A DNA stretch of 16,284 nucleotides from an uncultured Ruminococcus sp. (GTDB taxonomy: Bacteria; Bacillota; Clostridia; Oscillospirales; CAG-272): the NCBI GenBank assembly GCA_902796505.1, contig CADBPA010000213.1, forward strand, positions 1 to 16,284, in the 5' to 3' direction. Each line of letters begins with the position of its first letter. Within the stretch, counting starts at the first letter, position 1. Below, in pieces: positions 1-6,597 of this stretch. The notes below the pieces were generated by a model. The model did no database searches. It had not been told where the DNA came from and saw only the letters and a program-made list of their open reading frames with translations. The position numbers were made by a program, and so were the translations under genes.

Positions 1-417
1 ACCGACAAGCCGCGCTATCTGATGGGCGTCGGAACGCCGCAGAATATTGTCGAGGCGGTCTATCGCGGAGTCGATTTCTTCGATTGCGTGATGCCGAGCC
101 GCAACGCGCGCCACGGAAACGTCTTTACCTGGGAAGGGAAGATGAATCTTCTGAACGAAAAATTCATGGACGATCCGCGCCCGATCTCCGAAAGCTGCGG
201 ATGCCCGACCTGCCGCCGCTACTCGCGCGCCTACGTCCGCCATCTCTTCAAAGCGAAGGAGATGCTCGGAATGCGCCTCGCCGTGATGCACAATCTGTAT
301 TTCTACAACGATCTGTTGCAGAAGATCCGCGACGCGCTGGACGCCGGAAACTACGAAGATTTTTATCAAAAATATCATAACGCTCTCGCTGAGAGAGTGA
401 AGGAAGAGAGGATATGA
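1..417 (+). CDS. tgt: tRNA-guanine(34) transglycosylase, C-terminal part
   Basis: This is the 3' part of the enzyme that swaps guanine at the wobble position 34 of GUN-anticodon tRNAs for the queuosine precursor preQ1; 138 codons are visible and the 5' end lies outside the window. The visible part holds the catalytic region FFDCVMPSRNARHG, with the expected nucleophile Asp at visible residue 28. The structural zinc site follows as CxCxxC (visible Cys66, Cys68, Cys71) plus His97 in the MHNL segment. These are the hallmarks of bacterial TGT, and the C-terminus ends where the family usually does. The stop codon overlaps the start of the next gene as ATGA, so the two are probably translationally coupled. 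Base specificity (preQ1 versus queuine) cannot be judged because the upstream pocket residues are not in the window. Confidence 0.96.
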   Translation, partial: TDKPRYLMGVGTPQNIVEAVYRGVDFFDCVMPSRNARHGNVFTWEGKMNLLNEKFMDDPRPISESCGCPTCRRYSRAYVRHLFKAKEMLGMRLAVMHNLYFYNDLLQKIRDALDAGNYEDFYQKYHNALAERVKEERI

Positions 418-1352
418 CAATGACCAAAGAGCAATACCTGCGCAATCTTCTTCCGCCGACGGGGACCGTCGACGCCGTTCTGGACACCGATACCTACAAC
501 GAGATCGACGATCAGTTCGCCCTCTCCTATATGGTGCGCTCGTCCGACCGCATCCGGGTGCAGGCGTTTTACGCCGCGCCGTTCTTCAACGCCAACTCCA
601 CCTCACCGGCGGACGGCATGGAGAGAAGCTACAAAGAGATCCATAACCTGCTCGGTCTGCTCGGAGAAGAGAAATACCGCGAGGTGACCTTCCGCGGCTC
701 CGACCGCTACCTGCCGGATGAAAAAACGCCGGTCGAATCGGACGCCGCGCGCGATCTTGTGGAGCGTGCCAAAGGCTACAACGCCGACCGTCCGCTCTAC
801 GTCGTCGCCATCGGCGCGATCACGAACGTCGCCTCGGCGATCCTGATGGATCCCTCGATCAAGGAGCGGATCGTCATCGTCTGGCTCGGCGGACACGCGC
901 AGCATTGGCCGGACACGCATGAGTTCAATATGTTCCAGGACGTCGCCGCCGCGCGCGTCGTCTTTACCTGCGGCGCGCCCTTCGTTCAGCTGCCCTGCTT
1001 CGGTGTCGTCAGCGCGTTCACGGTTTCGGGAGACGATCTGCGCTCCCGTCTTTACGGCAAAAACGATCTTTGCAACTATCTCGTCACGCACACCGAGCGG
1101 GAGATCTCCCGCTACGTGAAAGAAGGCCGCGCGTGGAGCCGGGTGATCTGGGACGTGACCGCCGTCGCGTGGCTGACCGGCGGAAAGACCGACGGAAAAC
1201 AGGAATTTCTGCGCTACGAACTGCGCGATCTTCCGATGCCGGAATACGACAATACCTATTCCTATCCCGCAGGGGGCGAAAGGTTCGTTTACGTTTATCA
1301 CGTCGACCGGGACGCGCTCTGGAACGATATGATCACCAAATTGTCTCGTTGA
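414..1352 (+). CDS. Nucleoside hydrolase family protein (IunH-like), possible queuosine hydrolase
   Basis: This 312-residue protein is a calcium-dependent N-ribohydrolase of the inosine-uridine nucleoside hydrolase fold, predicted to split nucleosides into base and ribose. The N-terminal metal site reads DTDTYNEIDDQFA (residues 24-36); it keeps the DxD...DD acidic cluster but has two extra residues compared with the common DxDxGxDD form. Other family landmarks are GAITNVA (134-140), HEFNMFQD (169-176) and WDVTAVA (246-252), where the usual catalytic-side His before the Asp is Trp. The start could be ATG 414 (ATGA overlap with tgt) or ATG 420; AGGA at 401-404 suits the first and GAGAGG at 406-411 the second. 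Coupling to tgt suggests a role in queuosine or queuine salvage. The family is clear, but the substrate is inferred from context only; ordinary purine or pyrimidine salvage remains possible. Confidence 0.87.
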   Translation: MTMTKEQYLRNLLPPTGTVDAVLDTDTYNEIDDQFALSYMVRSSDRIRVQAFYAAPFFNANSTSPADGMERSYKEIHNLLGLLGEEKYREVTFRGSDRYLPDEKTPVESDAARDLVERAKGYNADRPLYVVAIGAITNVASAILMDPSIKERIVIVWLGGHAQHWPDTHEFNMFQDVAAARVVFTCGAPFVQLPCFGVVSAFTVSGDDLRSRLYGKNDLCNYLVTHTEREISRYVKEGRAWSRVIWDVTAVAWLTGGKTDGKQEFLRYELRDLPMPEYDNTYSYPAGGERFVYVYHVDRDALWNDMITKLSR

Positions 1353-1407
1353 CGCAGGGGATTTTTTGTAAAAAGAGCACGAATATCAAAATTTTTGCAA
1401 AAAACTC

Positions 1408-1436
1408 TTGACATTTCCGGGATCGGATGATATGAT
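1408..1436 (+). promoter_or_regulatory. Sigma-A-type promoter of the amino-acid ABC operon
   Basis: TTGACA (1408-1413) and TATGAT (1431-1436) are separated by 17 bases, matching the -35 perfectly and the -10 at five of six positions. The expected transcription start is near 1443, just ahead of the riboswitch. The DNA from 1353 to 1407 holds no gene and no convincing terminator for the tgt operon; it is AT-rich and looks like spacer plus promoter upstream region. Confidence 0.9.
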
Positions 1437-1468
1437 AAGAATATCTCAAAATTGAATCGTTGAACAAA

Positions 1469-1637
1469 GATTGTCAGAGGAGCGATAGCGATGAGTAGCT
1501 CCGGACGGGTGCGCAAACACCGATGCCGGAGGGAAAGGCGACTGTTGCCGAATCGGAAGAGAATTTGCGTTCTTTTCCGGTGGGTCCGTGTGAGAAGATC
1601 TGCGGAACTGTCACATATTTGTGGAGTGCTGTCATTC
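1469..1637 (+). promoter_or_regulatory. Lysine riboswitch (L box) aptamer
   Basis: The leader between the promoter and the first ABC gene carries the conserved blocks of the lysine riboswitch in the right order. AGAGGAGCGA (1476-1485) is followed by GATGAGTAG (1490-1498). Next come a CTCCGG/CCGGAG hairpin, GGAAAGGCGA and TTGCCGAA (1532-1552), and a long P3/P4-type hairpin CGGAAGAGAA/TTCTTTTCCG (1554-1579). The aptamer closes with ACTGTCAC...GTGGAGTGCTGTC (1607-1633). The closing blocks and the GAAAGGCGA...GCCGAA block resemble the Thermotoga maritima lysine riboswitch as I remember it. P1 pairs about 1469-1477 with 1629-1637, interrupted by two U-U mismatches. Binding of lysine should stabilise P1 and favour termination downstream, switching the transporter off when lysine is plentiful. 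Confidence 0.93.
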
Positions 1638-1666
1638 GATTGTTGATTTTCTTTGATGTGAAAACA

Positions 1667-1700
1667 CGGTCGAGGCACTTGCTTCGACCGTTCTTTATTT
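1667..1700 (+). terminator. Riboswitch-controlled intrinsic terminator
   Basis: A 10-bp stem (CGGTCGAGGC 1667-1676 with GCTTCGACCG 1681-1690, one G-U pair, ACTT loop) is followed by the T-rich run TTCTTTATTT. It sits between the lysine aptamer and the first ABC gene. The competing antiterminator is visible: TCGATTGT (1636-1643) can pair with ACGGTCGA (1666-1673), using two G-U pairs, which would consume the 5' arm of the terminator. Confidence 0.92.
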
Positions 1701-1729
1701 GAGAAATCAAAACCAAGAAGGAAAAAACC

Positions 1730-2623
1730 ATGAAAAGAATCCTTACCCTCGCGCTCACCTTCGTTCTTCTCGCTCTGACCGTCCTCACGGCGGCTTCCTG
1801 CTCGAAGCGCAAAGCGGTGGACATCACCGGCATCCGCTCTCTCGACGATCTCTCCTCGATGAAAGGCGTGATCCTCGCGGCGCAGACCGGCACCTTCCAC
1901 CTTGACGCGCTGAACGCGCAGGTCCCCTCCAACGTGGAGAAGAAAGAGTATAAGGACTTCATCACGCTCTTGACCGCGCTGAACTCCGGCGCGATCGACG
2001 GGTACGTCGCGGAAGAGCCGACCGCCATCTCGACGACGCTTTCCGACTCTTCGCTCACCTACGTCAAACTCGTGAACAACGTCACCGGCTTCACGGCGTC
2101 GCCCGCGGACGTCGGCATCGCCGTCGCTTTCAAGCAGGGAAATCCGCTGGTCGAACGCGCCAACGCCGTGATCGCTTCGATCACCGACGCACAGAGAAAT
2201 TCTCTGATGGAGCAGGCCTGCCGGATGGCAAGCAATAAGACCGCCGCTCTCGGCGAAGCGCTCGCTCTGGTCTCGGCGAATACCGATACCTCGAACGGAA
2301 CGCTACGCGTTTCGATGGAATGCGCATACGATCCCTTCAACTGGACGCAGCTGACCGACGTCAACGGCGCGGTCGCCATCGAAGGACAGGACGGCTATGC
2401 CAACGGTTTCGACGTTCAGATCGCAAAATACATCGCCGCCGAGCTCGGCATGAAGCTTGAGATCGTGGCGAACGACTGGGATTCGCTGATCCCTGCCGTA
2501 CAGTCCGGAAACGTCGACGCGATCATCGCCGGTATGAGCCCGACCGAGGAGCGCGCAAAATCGGTCGATTTCACCGATTGCTACTATTCCTCGAACCTTG
2601 TGCTCATCACGAAAAAGAGCTGA
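1730..2623 (+). CDS. Amino-acid ABC transporter substrate-binding lipoprotein, circularly permuted
   Basis: This 297-residue protein is the extracellular solute receptor of an importer, predicted to bind lysine because of the riboswitch upstream. Residues 1-24 form a lipoprotein signal peptide with lipobox AASC and lipidated Cys24. The type-II binding-protein fold follows in swapped order. Residues about 33-170 are what is normally the second half: IRSLDDL, QTGT at 52-55, an AEEPTA hinge-side segment at 94-99, then the GIAV..KQGN (129-138) C-terminal helices. Residues about 190-297 are the normal first lobe: TLRVSMECAYDPFNW, GFDVQIAKYIA, SLIPAVQSGNVDAIIAGMSPTEER (with the carboxylate-binding Arg275) and SVDFTDCYYSS. 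The protein ends at KKS, exactly where the usual hinge to lobe two would begin. Asp in the family's typical DEP motif is Glu here. SD AAGGA (1718-1722) supports the start. The permease starts 6 bases after the stop, so no lobe has been lost downstream by frameshift. Confidence 0.93.
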   Translation: MKRILTLALTFVLLALTVLTAASCSKRKAVDITGIRSLDDLSSMKGVILAAQTGTFHLDALNAQVPSNVEKKEYKDFITLLTALNSGAIDGYVAEEPTAISTTLSDSSLTYVKLVNNVTGFTASPADVGIAVAFKQGNPLVERANAVIASITDAQRNSLMEQACRMASNKTAALGEALALVSANTDTSNGTLRVSMECAYDPFNWTQLTDVNGAVAIEGQDGYANGFDVQIAKYIAAELGMKLEIVANDWDSLIPAVQSGNVDAIIAGMSPTEERAKSVDFTDCYYSSNLVLITKKS

Positions 2624-2629
2624 TCCGCC

Positions 2630-3409
2630 ATGTTTTTTGAAACCGTATTTAAAATTTTAAAAGAGTATTACCTGGTCCTCCTCAAGGGGGTCGGGAATAC
2701 CATGCTGATCGCTCTGGTCGGCACGGTCTTCGGGCTTCTGATCGGTCTTCTGACCGGGATCTTCCGCACGATCCCGCGTTCGAGAAACCGTTTTCTCGCC
2801 GTTTTGCAGAAGATCCTCTCCGGGGTGATCTCGGTTTACGTCGAGATCTTCCGCGGAACGCCGATGATGGTGCAGTCCATGGTCATCTTCTGGGGATACG
2901 CCTTCGCCAACGGCGGAAGCACGCTTCCCTTGATCCCTGCCGGCATCTTCATCGTTTCGATCAACACCGGCGCGTATATGACCGAGATCGTCCGCGGCGG
3001 CATCATCTCGATCGACAAAGGGCAGTTTGAAGGCGCCTATTCGGTCGGTATGTCGCATTGGAAGACGATGATCCACGTCGTGATCCCGCAGGTGCTTCGC
3101 AACATCCTGCCGTCGATCAGCAACGAATTCGTCATCAACATCAAGGATACGTCGGTGCTGAACGTCATCGGCGTGACCGAACTTTACTATATGGGCGGCG
3201 TGATCCAGAGAATGAATCTGAAAATTTTCGAGACCTACGCGATCATCTGCGCCGTCTACTTCCTTCTGACCTTTGCGGTCACGCGTCTTCTGCGCTTTGC
3301 CGAAAAGAAGCTCGAAGGAAGCAATACCTACGTGATCTGCGGATCGCAGAGCGATCCGGACGCGGAGATCCATATCAAAATCGCCAAGGAGGAAGTGCCG
3401 GATGACTGA
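2630..3409 (+). CDS. Amino-acid ABC transporter permease, HisM/GlnP family
   Basis: This is the membrane channel of the predicted lysine importer, 259 residues. It has about five hydrophobic spans beginning near residue 20, the family segment YVEIFRGTPMMVQ (70-82), and the EAA loop EGAYSVGMSHWKT (134-146) continuing through IPQVLRNILPSISNEF, which couples to the ATPase. The operon has a single permease gene, so a homodimer is expected. The start lies 6 bases after the binding-protein stop and I see no good ribosome binding site, so translation probably depends on coupling to the upstream gene. The tail after the last span (residues 226-259, charged, ending EEVPDD) is longer than in many relatives. 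The substrate is inferred from the riboswitch, not from this sequence. Confidence 0.95.
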   Translation: MFFETVFKILKEYYLVLLKGVGNTMLIALVGTVFGLLIGLLTGIFRTIPRSRNRFLAVLQKILSGVISVYVEIFRGTPMMVQSMVIFWGYAFANGGSTLPLIPAGIFIVSINTGAYMTEIVRGGIISIDKGQFEGAYSVGMSHWKTMIHVVIPQVLRNILPSISNEFVINIKDTSVLNVIGVTELYYMGGVIQRMNLKIFETYAIICAVYFLLTFAVTRLLRFAEKKLEGSNTYVICGSQSDPDAEIHIKIAKEEVPDD

Positions 3410-4163
3410 TTCCGAAATGCAATACGACGGCCCGGTGATCCGCCTGGAACATCTCGTCAAGACCTTTGGAACGCATGAGGTGCTGAAGGATATCAACCTC
3501 TCGGTGAATTCCGGCGAGGTCGTCAGCGTGATCGGCGCCTCCGGCTCCGGAAAAAGCACGATGCTCCGCTGTATCAATCAGCTGGAGATTCCGACCGACG
3601 GAAAGATTTACTTCAACGGACGGGATATTTCGGAGAAGGACTTCCGCCTGACCGATTACCGCACCCGCGTTACGATGGTATTCCAAAGCTTCAATCTCTT
3701 CAATAATATGACCGCTCTGCAGAACTGCGTTCGTCCGCAGACGGTCGTGCTTCACCGTACGAAGGGGGAAGCGACGGAGATCGCGCTGGAATATCTCGAA
3801 CGCGTGGGAATGTCGGCGTTCGCCAACGCAAGGCCCGCCCAGCTTTCCGGCGGACAAAAACAGCGCGTCGCCATCGCGCGCGCGCTTTCGATGAATCCCG
3901 ACGTGATCCTGTTCGATGAGCCGACCTCGGCGCTCGATCCCGAAATGGTCGGGGAAGTGCTGGACGTGATGAAATCGCTTGCAAGCTCCGGGTTGACGAT
4001 GATCGTCGTCACGCACGAAATGAGTTTTGCGCGCGACGTTTCGGATCGCGTGGTCTTCATGGATCAGGGTTATATCGTGGAAGAGGGAACGCCCTCCGAG
4101 GTATTCGAGCATCCGAAGGCCGAGCGGACGAAGGATTTCCTTGCAAGATTCCGCGGCCAATGA
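3402..4163 (+). CDS. Amino-acid ABC transporter ATP-binding protein, HisP/GlnQ family
   Basis: This 253-residue ATPase powers the importer. All nucleotide-binding elements are intact: Walker A GASGSGKST (45-53), Q-loop Gln95 in VFQSFN, signature LSGGQKQR (148-155), Walker B VILFDEPTSALDPE (168-181) and the switch His205 in VTHE. Length and motif spacing are normal for the polar amino-acid subfamily. The start ATG overlaps the end of the permease gene by 8 bases. A perfect SD, AAGGAGG (3386-3392), lies 9 bases upstream inside the permease gene, which fixes the start. The gene ends just before a strong terminator, closing the operon. Confidence 0.97.
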   Translation: MTDSEMQYDGPVIRLEHLVKTFGTHEVLKDINLSVNSGEVVSVIGASGSGKSTMLRCINQLEIPTDGKIYFNGRDISEKDFRLTDYRTRVTMVFQSFNLFNNMTALQNCVRPQTVVLHRTKGEATEIALEYLERVGMSAFANARPAQLSGGQKQRVAIARALSMNPDVILFDEPTSALDPEMVGEVLDVMKSLASSGLTMIVVTHEMSFARDVSDRVVFMDQGYIVEEGTPSEVFEHPKAERTKDFLARFRGQ

Positions 4164-4171
4164 TTTTTCAT

Positions 4172-4205
4172 AAAAAAACGATCCCCCGCAAGGGATCGTT
4201 TTTTC
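4172..4205. terminator. Bidirectional intrinsic terminator between convergent operons
   Basis: CGATCCC (4179-4185) pairs with GGGATCG (4192-4198) around a CCGCAA loop, flanked by an A run on the left (4172-4178) and a T run on the right (4199-4204). The symmetry gives a U tract on both strands. It serves the ABC operon ending at 4163 and the minus-strand operon, whose last stop codon is at 4207-4209. Confidence 0.93.
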
Positions 4206-4206
4206 G

Positions 4207-4617
4207 TTATTTCAGCTCGACTGCATGCCCGGAGCAATGCCCGTTGAACATTCCGGTGAGATCGCAAAAGAGAAGATCTTTTCCTTCTTTCGGGCGGAAT
4301 CCGATCATCGTGAGGAGCTTTCCTTCGGCGGCGTCCGGCAGGGCGTAGCAATCGGTGACGCTGACGCTCTCGATAAAACTCATCGTGGAGCGGCCGAGGA
4401 TGAACATCGCCTCGACGTCCTCCGTTCCGATCTTCGCGCGCAGATCGGAAATGCAGGCGGCGCCTTCTCCGATCTCAAACTGGCTCATTCCCATGATCTG
4501 CCCGCTCTCGGCGTCCATCATCCCGAAAGCGAACCAGCCGCTCCGATATTCGGCGCCGCAGGCTTCGGCGTAGCGTTTATGTACCGATTCTTCCTGGATC
4601 GGAAATATTCTGAACAT
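4207..4617 (-). CDS. Small GNAT-like protein of unknown function
   Basis: This 136-residue soluble protein is not one I recognise firmly. It starts 4 bases after the end of the pseudouridine synthase gene and is the last gene of the minus-strand operon. A central part with a glycine-bearing strand (FGMMDAESGQIMGMSQFEI), a strand-rich middle, and a C-terminal YALPDAAEGKLLTMIGFRP segment resembles the end of an N-acetyltransferase (GNAT) fold, where a GF motif follows the acceptor-side helix. A full acetyl-CoA pyrophosphate loop (R/Q-x-x-G-x-G/A) is not evident; the nearest is LRAKIGTEDVEAMFI, so the protein may be a degenerate or non-catalytic member. It has no signal peptide or membrane segment. 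Function is unknown. Confidence 0.72.
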   Translation of the reverse strand: MFRIFPIQEESVHKRYAEACGAEYRSGWFAFGMMDAESGQIMGMSQFEIGEGAACISDLRAKIGTEDVEAMFILGRSTMSFIESVSVTDCYALPDAAEGKLLTMIGFRPKEGKDLLFCDLTGMFNGHCSGHAVELK

Positions 4618-4621
4618 CGTA

Positions 4622-5359
4622 TTACCTCTTCGTCGCTTTGTAAAGATAGTCGACTTCTTCCTTTTCGAGATATCTCCAGTTTCCGACCGGGAGTCCGTCG
4701 AGCTTCAATTCGCCGATCGAGACGCGGGAAAGGCGCTTGACGGTCAGCCCCGCCTGCTCGCACATCTTGCGGATCTGGCGGTTTCTCCCTTCGGTCAGAG
4801 TCATTTTCAGAACGGTGCCGCTCTCGTCCGCCTCGCCGGCTGTGACGCGGACCGGGCGGATCTTGTATCCGTCGATCTCCATCGGGGAGGAGAGCAGAAG
4901 AAGCTGCTCATCGCTCACCTCAGGCGTACCTTTTCCCGCGACCTTCACGCGATAGACCTTCGGCAGGCTCGTGGAAGGGTGCGTCAGGCGGTTTTTCAGT
5001 TCTCCGTCGTCGGTCAGGAGAAGGATGCCTTCCGAGATGAGATCCAGCCGCCCGACCGGATAAACGCGCGCGTCCACGCCGTCCAGAAGATCGGTCACGC
5101 ATTTTCTGCCCCGGTCGTCCGACGTGGAGCAGAGATAGCCGCGCGGTTTGTTCATCATGATATAGGTGTATTCCCGCTTCTCCGAGCGGATCCGCTCGCC
5201 GCGGTAGGTGACGGCGTCATTTTTCGGATCGACCTTGTCGCCGATCGTCGCCATATGACCGTTGATCGCAAAGTTGCCCTTTTCGATCTCGGCTTCCGCG
5301 GCTCTGCGGGACATCAAGCCCGCGTCCGCAACGAATTTCTGCAATCTGATTTTCCCCAT
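4622..5359 (-). CDS. rluB: RsuA/RluB/E/F-family rRNA pseudouridine synthase
   Basis: This 245-residue enzyme isomerises uridine to pseudouridine in ribosomal RNA. An N-terminal S4 RNA-binding domain (residues about 1-48, starting RLQKFVADAGLMSRRAAE) is followed by the catalytic domain: MMNKPRGYLCS (68-78), the active-site motif PVGRLDLISEGILLLTDDG (101-119) with catalytic Asp106, and the late EGRNRQIRKM motif. The length and order are typical of RluB-type proteins in Firmicutes, which modify 23S rRNA; the exact position modified cannot be read from sequence. It starts 25 bases after the carboxypeptidase stop, with AAGGA a few bases upstream. Scp-RluB-type linkage is common in Firmicutes. Confidence 0.92.
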   Translation of the reverse strand: MGKIRLQKFVADAGLMSRRAAEAEIEKGNFAINGHMATIGDKVDPKNDAVTYRGERIRSEKREYTYIMMNKPRGYLCSTSDDRGRKCVTDLLDGVDARVYPVGRLDLISEGILLLTDDGELKNRLTHPSTSLPKVYRVKVAGKGTPEVSDEQLLLLSSPMEIDGYKIRPVRVTAGEADESGTVLKMTLTEGRNRQIRKMCEQAGLTVKRLSRVSIGELKLDGLPVGNWRYLEKEEVDYLYKATKR

Positions 5360-5384
5360 GAGAATGTCCTTATAGAAGCTGAAT

Positions 5385-6518
5385 TTATTTTCGGAAGAAA
5401 GAGAAAAACCCTTTCTTTTTCGGTTCGTTTACCGCGTTTTGCGCGTACAGCGGAATCCTGCCGATCTCCCTGCCGTCCTGATAGAAAACCACCTCGCCGA
5501 GCCTTTCCCCCTCCGCGATCGGAGCGGAAAAATAGCGCGAGAGATGAACGTCGTTTGTGAAAAGATGATCGCTCTTGTCGGCGATCACGGAAAACGGTTC
5601 GCGGTTTTCGAGAATGACTTTTTCGGCGTCTCCGCCCGTCACCGGGATCTCATAACGGAAGTCCCCGGCGTCCGCGAGCGCGTATTTGTGAAGTTTCGAG
5701 TAGCCGAGATCGAGCAGCGCCGCGTGATCGCTCCAATCGTCCGGCGCGTCCAGCGTGACGGCGATCATCCGCAGTCCTTCCTTTTCGGCGGCGGAGACGA
5801 GGCAGCGGCCGCTGCGCTTCGTATATCCGGTCTTCACGCCGATGCAGCCGTCGTAAAGCGAGAGCATTTTGTTGTGGTTTTTCAGCAGCCGGACGAGGTG
5901 ATCTCCGTTTTCGATGCGGATCTGCTTCGTCGAGACGATCTCACGAAAGAGAGGCTCTTCCAGCGCGCACGCGGCGATCCTCGCAAGATCCCCGGCGGTC
6001 GTGAAATGCTCCTCGGCGTCGAGACCGTGCGGATTTTCAAAATGCGTGTCGGCGGCGCCGATCCCGGCTGCAAGGTCGTTCATCCGCTCGGCAAATTGCT
6101 CGATCCCGCCGCAAAGCTCGTAGGCGATCGCCTCCGCCGCGTCGTTCGCACTGCGGAGAAGCAGACCGTAGAGGAGTTCGCGCATCGTCAGCCGTTCTCC
6201 GGCTTCGAGATACAGCGAAGAGCCTTCCACGCCGACGGCGCGCGGATCGACCGTCACCACCCGGTCGGGATCGCCCTCCCGGATGGCGACAAGCGCCGTC
6301 ATGATCTTTGTGGTACTCGCCATCGGCAGGCGAAGATCGGCATTCTTGCGCAGCAGAAAAGAGTCGGTTTCCGGCTCATAGAGCGCCGCCGCACGCGCGC
6401 TGACCGAAAGAAAACTTCCGTCCTCGCCGAACGCGGAGACCGTGGTGGCGAAGAGCGCCATACAGAGCGCAAGAAGCAGAATCGCCGTCAGCAGGCGATC
6501 GCGGTTGTTTTTTAACAT
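5385..6518 (-). CDS. dacF: D-alanyl-D-alanine carboxypeptidase (DacF/PBP5-type)
   Basis: This 377-residue secreted penicillin-binding protein trims the terminal D-Ala from peptidoglycan stem peptides. A signal peptide (residues 1-29, hydrophobic core LLTAILLLALCMALFATT, likely cleavage after VSA) precedes the catalytic domain. The three active-site motifs are intact: S68-T-T-K71, S123-A-N125 and K229-T-G231. A beta-rich C-terminal domain follows and the protein ends in a short basic aromatic tail (KKKGFFSFFRK) that could associate with the membrane. A perfect AGGAGGTG SD (6526-6533) lies 7 bases upstream, which fixes the start. Lying directly after the GerW gene fits DacF of spore formers, but vegetative DacA-like function cannot be excluded. 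Confidence 0.94.
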   Translation of the reverse strand: MLKNNRDRLLTAILLLALCMALFATTVSAFGEDGSFLSVSARAAALYEPETDSFLLRKNADLRLPMASTTKIMTALVAIREGDPDRVVTVDPRAVGVEGSSLYLEAGERLTMRELLYGLLLRSANDAAEAIAYELCGGIEQFAERMNDLAAGIGAADTHFENPHGLDAEEHFTTAGDLARIAACALEEPLFREIVSTKQIRIENGDHLVRLLKNHNKMLSLYDGCIGVKTGYTKRSGRCLVSAAEKEGLRMIAVTLDAPDDWSDHAALLDLGYSKLHKYALADAGDFRYEIPVTGGDAEKVILENREPFSVIADKSDHLFTNDVHLSRYFSAPIAEGERLGEVVFYQDGREIGRIPLYAQNAVNEPKKKGFFSFFRK

Positions 6519-6597
6519 GGGAATACACCTCCTGCCGTAGTATTCGGCATTTTGCGGAGATCTATTCCCGGATGACGGGGTGATACCGTCGGTAAAA

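Noticed and set aside
1353..1407. Terminator for the tgt-hydrolase operon
   Set aside because: There are T and A runs but no stable GC stem before them, so I cannot support a terminator here.
5439..6515. 358-codon open frame on the plus strand opposite the carboxypeptidase
   Set aside because: The minus-strand gene has all penicillin-binding motifs, a signal peptide and a perfect SD; the plus-strand frame has none of these and is a codon-bias shadow.
6519..6597. Short hairpins between gerW and the carboxypeptidase gene
   Set aside because: Only 4-5 bp stems without T runs; too weak to call a terminator or regulatory element.
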